Both the position numbers and the translations under genes were made by a program. The notes under the pieces were generated by a model that was given only the letters and a program-made list of their open reading frames with translations, was not told the DNA's origin and did no database searches. Source: JBALVT01 sp045110675 (lineage in GTDB: Bacteria; Pseudomonadota; Gammaproteobacteria; Pseudomonadales; Halieaceae). Taken from it: a stretch of 64,000 nucleotides of DNA. Location of the stretch: contig JBGCGJ010000006.1 of NCBI GenBank assembly GCA_045110675.1, positions 342,495-406,494 on the forward strand, in the 5' to 3' direction. Below are positions 60,769 to 64,000 of the stretch, piece by piece; the first letter of the stretch is position 1; each line of letters opens with the position of its first letter.

Positions 60769-62145
60769 TCAATTGGTTGGAGTTTCGGAAGAGTCGCTCA
60801 GCGCTAAACGGCTATCAACCTGCAGTGCCGCAAGTTGAGACGACATATCAAGAATAGTTTCTTTAAATCTAGGCAGCTCGGCAGTGTTCAAGGATTTGGC
60901 TTTGGGTAATTTCTTGTGGATCGTGCGGGGATTCCGGTGCACACCATTAACCAAAAACTCGTAATGGAGGTGGGGCCCCGTCGCTGCGCCGGTCGAGCCC
61001 ACTGTGCCAATCACTTGACTTTGCGAGACGCGTTGCCCTTGTTTGACATGGCGTTTATGCAGGTGCAAATATTTTGTTACATAGGCTTCGCCGTGGGAGA
61101 TAAACACGTAGTTGCCATTGGCTTTGCTGTAACCAGCCCGCTGAACTCTTCCGTCCCCTACCGCAAATACTGGCGTACCTCGGGAGGCTGCATAATCAGT
61201 GCCGCGATGGGGTTTCGTGGTTTTGTAAATTGGATGCATCCTGCGAAGATTAAAATTTGAGCTAATACGAGTGAAATCCAAGGGAGCAAGGAGGAACGCC
61301 TTGCGCATACTCACTCCTTCTTCGTTGTAATAGCCTTCATCTCCATTGGTATCTTTATAAAGGTAGGCGTTGAATGTCTTGCCTTGATTGGTAAAGGAGG
61401 CTGCAAGGATTTTGCCAACGCCAAATTTCTCGTTGTCCAGATACAAATCTTCATAGAGCAGATGAATGGTGTCGCCTTTACGGGGGTCCATAACGAAGTC
61501 GATGACTCCGCCAAAAATATTGGCCAATTCCATAATCTTGTTGTGCGAGAGACCCGCCTCTTGGCCTGCCAGGAATAATGACGAGATGATTTCAGCGCTC
61601 GCCCACCCCTGTCTTGCCTCGGGCACTCTAATTTGTGTGTTCGACGAAAATTTCCCGTCAACAATGGTGTAGCTGACGGTTTTTAGCTTGGAGATAATGT
61701 GACGTAAAGCGATGAGTTCTCCGCTTTCCGTCGCTTGAAAGGAGATGGTTTGGCCTGGAAAAATACGAGTTAGGGATTTGCCATCCGTCGCCTGTTTGGT
61801 GATTGAATAGATGTCTTTATCGGTAAACCCCGCCTGCTTAAAAATCAGCGACAGATTATCACCCTTTTTTACCAGGTAATCCTGCCAGGGTGGTTCCGGT
61901 GGTGGGGCGGGTTCGGTGATTGCTTCAACGACCGTTGTAATATCTGCTGCGGCTGAATCGGCCCGTTCGTTTAGGATTTTTTCCGGGGTTTCAACTCTGT
62001 TTGCTGCCACCTCGTTCGAGGGCAGAAAAATAGCTGAGAAAGCCACGCAAGCTGCAGCCCCTGCAACTAAAAGCAGATGTTTGCGTGAAAAACGGGATTT
62101 ATCGCGATTCGCGGTGGCCCCCCGCGTTTTCTTCGCTGCGAACAT
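60769..62145 (-). CDS. mepM: M23-family peptidoglycan DD-endopeptidase (MepM/YebA-like)
   Basis: Cell-wall hydrolase of 458 residues that cleaves meso-DAP-D-Ala cross-links. One N-terminal span at about 24-44 anchors it. A LysM-like or OapA-like region (VKKGDNLSLIFKQAGF near 92) precedes the LytM domain with zinc ligands in HRGTDYAASRGTPVF (His near 313 and Asp) and HLHYEFLVNG (His-x-His). It is upstream of anmK and shares the Pseudomonas order with it. Growth of the wall and recycling thus lie together. Confidence 0.93.
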   Translation of the reverse strand: MFAAKKTRGATANRDKSRFSRKHLLLVAGAAACVAFSAIFLPSNEVAANRVETPEKILNERADSAAADITTVVEAITEPAPPPEPPWQDYLVKKGDNLSLIFKQAGFTDKDIYSITKQATDGKSLTRIFPGQTISFQATESGELIALRHIISKLKTVSYTIVDGKFSSNTQIRVPEARQGWASAEIISSLFLAGQEAGLSHNKIMELANIFGGVIDFVMDPRKGDTIHLLYEDLYLDNEKFGVGKILAASFTNQGKTFNAYLYKDTNGDEGYYNEEGVSMRKAFLLAPLDFTRISSNFNLRRMHPIYKTTKPHRGTDYAASRGTPVFAVGDGRVQRAGYSKANGNYVFISHGEAYVTKYLHLHKRHVKQGQRVSQSQVIGTVGSTGAATGPHLHYEFLVNGVHRNPRTIHKKLPKAKSLNTAELPRFKETILDMSSQLAALQVDSRLALSDSSETPTN

Positions 62146-62298
62146 CTTACTCGGTAGTCCCCTTAGTCAGTGTGCGGGCATTATATAAGAAAAATAGTCC
62201 GATCAATAGACGCCGGTGCTGGGGCTTGCAATTGCAATTCGGTGTTGTATCTTTGTCGCCCCTTTTATTTCAAAGCGTTATAGCCAGAGAGCTACACC

Positions 62299-63594
62299 AT
62301 GAGCAGTGCACTGTTAGCCGATCTACGCGCCCGCGGATTGATTTTCCAAACGGCAGGCGAAGAGGAATTACCCAAGTGGTTGGATGGTGGGTTGCGCACA
62401 CTCTATTGTGGCTTTGATCCCACTGCAGATAGTCTCCACATTGGTCATATGGTTCCACTGTTGTTACTGCGGCGGTTCCAGCTGGCAGGTCATCGCCCGA
62501 TTGCTCTGGTTGGCGGTGCCACCGGATTGATTGGTGATCCCAGCTTTAAAGCTCAGGAACGTCAGCTGAATACCGCAGAAGTCGTTGCTGGCTGGGTCGA
62601 CAAGATAAAAAACCAAGTATCGCAATATTTAGATTTTGATTCCGGAGATACCGCTGCATTGGTTGTGAATAACCTCGACTGGACCGCAGATCTCGATGTG
62701 CTCACTTTTCTGCGTGATGTGGGAAAGCATTTTTCGATTAATGCAATGATCCAGAAGGAGTCGGTAAAGCAGCGAATTGATCGAGAGGGTGAGGGTCTTA
62801 GCTTTACAGAATTTACCTACATGATTCTCCAATCCTATGATTTTTCGCAACTAAGTGCTCTGTACGATTGCAGCTTGCAGCTTGGAGGCTCTGATCAGTG
62901 GGGAAACATCACGGCGGGTATTGATCTGACTCGTCGCCAACATGGCAAGCAAGTGTTTGGATTGACGATGCCCTTGATAACCAAATCCGATGGGACGAAA
63001 TTCGGCAAATCGGAATCCGGCACAGTTTGGTTGGATCCGGCGCGTACGTCCCCATACGCTTTCTATCAGTTTTGGTTGGGCGTTGGTGATGCGGACGTTT
63101 ACCGATTCCTAAAGTACTTCACTTTTCTCGAGGTTTCTGAAATCGATGCCATCGAGCAAGCCGATGTGGCAAGCCAAGGCCGTCCTGAAGCACAAGCTAT
63201 TTTGGCGCGCGAGGTTACCCAGCTGGTGCATGGCGACACAGGGCTAAGCGCTGCCATGAGAATTACTGAAGCGTTGTTTAGCGGCTCATTTCAATCCCTA
63301 TCTGAGGACGACTTGCGGCAACTGCGCCTGGATGGAATGCCTGCAAGCTCTATTGACCGTGCGGAATTCCCTCCGAGCGTCACGCAACTACTCGTGGATG
63401 CTGGCATGGCGCCATCAGGTAAGCAGGTTAAGGACGCACTCAGTCGCGAAGCCGTTTGGGTCAATAATCGGGCTGTTGGTGCGGCGGATAATGCCAATGT
63501 GGAAAGCGTTTTCTCGAACGGCGATTCGCTCTTTGGGCGCTTCTACCTTGTGAAACTTGGAAAGAAAAAATACCACCTGTTTGAACTAAGCTAG
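62299..63594 (+). CDS. tyrS: Tyrosyl-tRNA synthetase
   Basis: Class I synthetase of 431 residues. HIGH motif is LHIGHMVPLL near 47 in YCGFDPTADSLHIGH, and the KMSKS motif is KFGKSE near 237. The TyrS-type LGGSDQWGNI near 197 and a C-terminal S4 domain (DAGMAPSGKQVKDALSREAV) are clear. Length fits the bacterial TyrZ/TyrS family (424-430). A Rho-independent terminator follows at 63626. The rRNA promoter region begins just behind it. Confidence 0.97.
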   Translation: MSSALLADLRARGLIFQTAGEEELPKWLDGGLRTLYCGFDPTADSLHIGHMVPLLLLRRFQLAGHRPIALVGGATGLIGDPSFKAQERQLNTAEVVAGWVDKIKNQVSQYLDFDSGDTAALVVNNLDWTADLDVLTFLRDVGKHFSINAMIQKESVKQRIDREGEGLSFTEFTYMILQSYDFSQLSALYDCSLQLGGSDQWGNITAGIDLTRRQHGKQVFGLTMPLITKSDGTKFGKSESGTVWLDPARTSPYAFYQFWLGVGDADVYRFLKYFTFLEVSEIDAIEQADVASQGRPEAQAILAREVTQLVHGDTGLSAAMRITEALFSGSFQSLSEDDLRQLRLDGMPASSIDRAEFPPSVTQLLVDAGMAPSGKQVKDALSREAVWVNNRAVGAADNANVESVFSNGDSLFGRFYLVKLGKKKYHLFELS

Positions 63595-63625
63595 CGGTCC
63601 CCTGGTCGACTTTCCGGCCTATATA

Positions 63626-63650
63626 ATTGGTGGTGAAAACACCGATTTTT
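63626..63650 (+). terminator. Rho-independent terminator of tyrS
   Basis: ATTGGTG (63626-63632) pairs with CACCGAT (63640-63646) around a seven-base loop, with one G-U pair, and is followed by TTTTT. It lies 32 bases after the tyrS stop. Confidence 0.65.
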
Positions 63651-63669
63651 GAGATTCATCGAAAAGTGC

Positions 63670-63698
63670 TTGCCCTCCCAAAATCTGCTGCGTATAGT
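63670..63698 (+). promoter_or_regulatory. rRNA promoter P1
   Basis: TTGCCC (63670-63675), 17-base spacer, TATAGT (63693-63698), followed by GCGCCTCCC, a GC-rich discriminator as expected for stringent control of rRNA operons. Confidence 0.75.
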
Positions 63699-63825
63699 GC
63701 GCCTCCCTTCGACGTGAGAGATCCTCTTTGAGGAGTTTGAAGGGCTACCCAAAAGCCGATAAGTTTCAGAAGCTTAGCGGACGAAGGTAGACCGATTACT
63801 CACCGCAATTTAGTTCAAATTCTTG

Positions 63826-63853
63826 TTGCGAAATTAGAGTTGATCGGTATAAT
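63826..63853 (+). promoter_or_regulatory. rRNA promoter P2
   Basis: TTGCGA (63826-63831), 16-base spacer, TATAAT (63848-63853), followed by ACGCTCCCTCGG, again a GC-rich discriminator. Second of two tandem promoters. Confidence 0.8.
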
Positions 63854-64000
63854 ACGCTCCCTCGGTTGGGGTGACCCGATCAGATGACCAGCGCCCTTCG
63901 CGGCGTGGTCGCTATTTAACAATCAAATGAAGACAGATGTGTGGGCACTTGTTGGAGTCGTTGTTACAACGATTCAGACACAATGAGTGACTCATTAATT
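63854..64000 (+). other. rrn leader: rRNA operon leader with BoxA, 16S gene begins beyond the window
   Basis: After P2 comes an inverted repeat (GACCA at 63886-63890, TGGTC at 63906-63910) and GCTATTTAACAAT (63911-63923), a BoxA-like antitermination element, then a GTGTGGGCACTTGTTG stretch that resembles rRNA leaders of Pseudomonas and E. coli. The mature 16S start (near AGAGTTTGATC) is not reached. The interval 63595-63853 holds the tyrS terminator and the two promoters; I see no gene in it. Confidence 0.8.

Noticed and set aside
1..64000. CRISPR arrays, insertion sequences, prophage, integron or toxin-antitoxin genes
   Set aside because: No repeat-spacer pattern, transposase or integrase motif was found in any frame.
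1..64000. tRNA genes
   Set aside because: I found no T-loop GGTTCGANTCC-type motif in a cloverleaf context; the GGTTCAAGG at 8250 belongs to 6S RNA.

Overview
The window is a gene-dense piece (about one gene per kilobase, few gaps) of a gammaproteobacterial chromosome. Marker genes are single-copy housekeeping types. The gene order recalls Pseudomonas in several blocks: serA next to a glycolate-oxidase-like dehydrogenase, rpiA-ilvA, rppH-ptsP-lgt-thyA-folA, zapA-ssrS-fau with ygfB-pepP-ubiH-ubiI, aroQ-accB-accC-prmA, and argC-(membrane protein)-bactofilin-erpA-anmK-M23-tyrS followed by an rRNA operon. Together with the DUF3450/TtpC-type TonB operon this suggests a marine member of the Cellvibrionales or a relative; the order-level assignment is inference. 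I see no insertion sequence, prophage, CRISPR array, tRNA gene or plasmid function.

Layout. 1-2 kb: a TonB-dependent receptor cut by the left edge, with its FecR/FecI signalling pair. 2-7.2 kb: serA, a divergent D-2-hydroxyglutarate dehydrogenase candidate, rpiA and ilvA. 7.4-14.2 kb: a 48-residue membrane protein, fau, 6S RNA, zapA and a ZapB-like gene on the minus strand, then ygfB-pepP-ubiH-ubiI and gcvH. 14.2-17.9 kb: an rlmI-like methyltransferase and a LemA-TPM-TPM-Hpt unit. 17.9-24.5 kb: HAD phosphatase, rppH-ptsP, an NRDE protein, lgt-thyA-folA. 24.7-30.3 kb: a seven-gene TonB energiser operon closed by a strong bidirectional terminator shared with a cold-shock gene.

30.3-40.5 kb (mostly minus strand): cspA-like, glk, pyk, kdgK (glucose and Entner-Doudoroff entry), a VOC protein, aroQ-accB-accC-prmA, dsbD. 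40.6-51.1 kb: PCuAC copper chaperone, DUF2333 protein, pentapeptide protein, polB, adenosine kinase, PBP1b with an LpoP-like lipoprotein, a ModF-like double ATPase and a NUDIX hydrolase. 51.1-56.3 kb (minus): ClcA channel, hemJ, hemL, hemB and a small exported Cys-containing protein. 56.4-63.6 kb: argC, coiled-coil membrane protein, bactofilin, erpA, exported DsrE-like protein; anmK and an M23 peptidase on the other strand; tyrS. 63.6-64.0 kb: tandem rRNA promoters and the rRNA leader; 16S itself starts beyond the right edge.

Nothing here is a clearly undescribed defence or mobile system. The least explained parts are the DUF3450/TtpC/ExbB/ExbD/ExbD/TonB/TPR operon, the LemA-TPM-TPM-Hpt unit, the fau gene that appears to lack an ATG, GTG or TTG start outside the 6S RNA, a hairpin that covers the aroQ ribosome binding site, and several small exported proteins (48-aa membrane peptide, exported DsrE-like protein, Cys-rich protein after hemB). 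Starts were chosen by homology to known N-termini plus ribosome binding sites; where they are uncertain this is stated.
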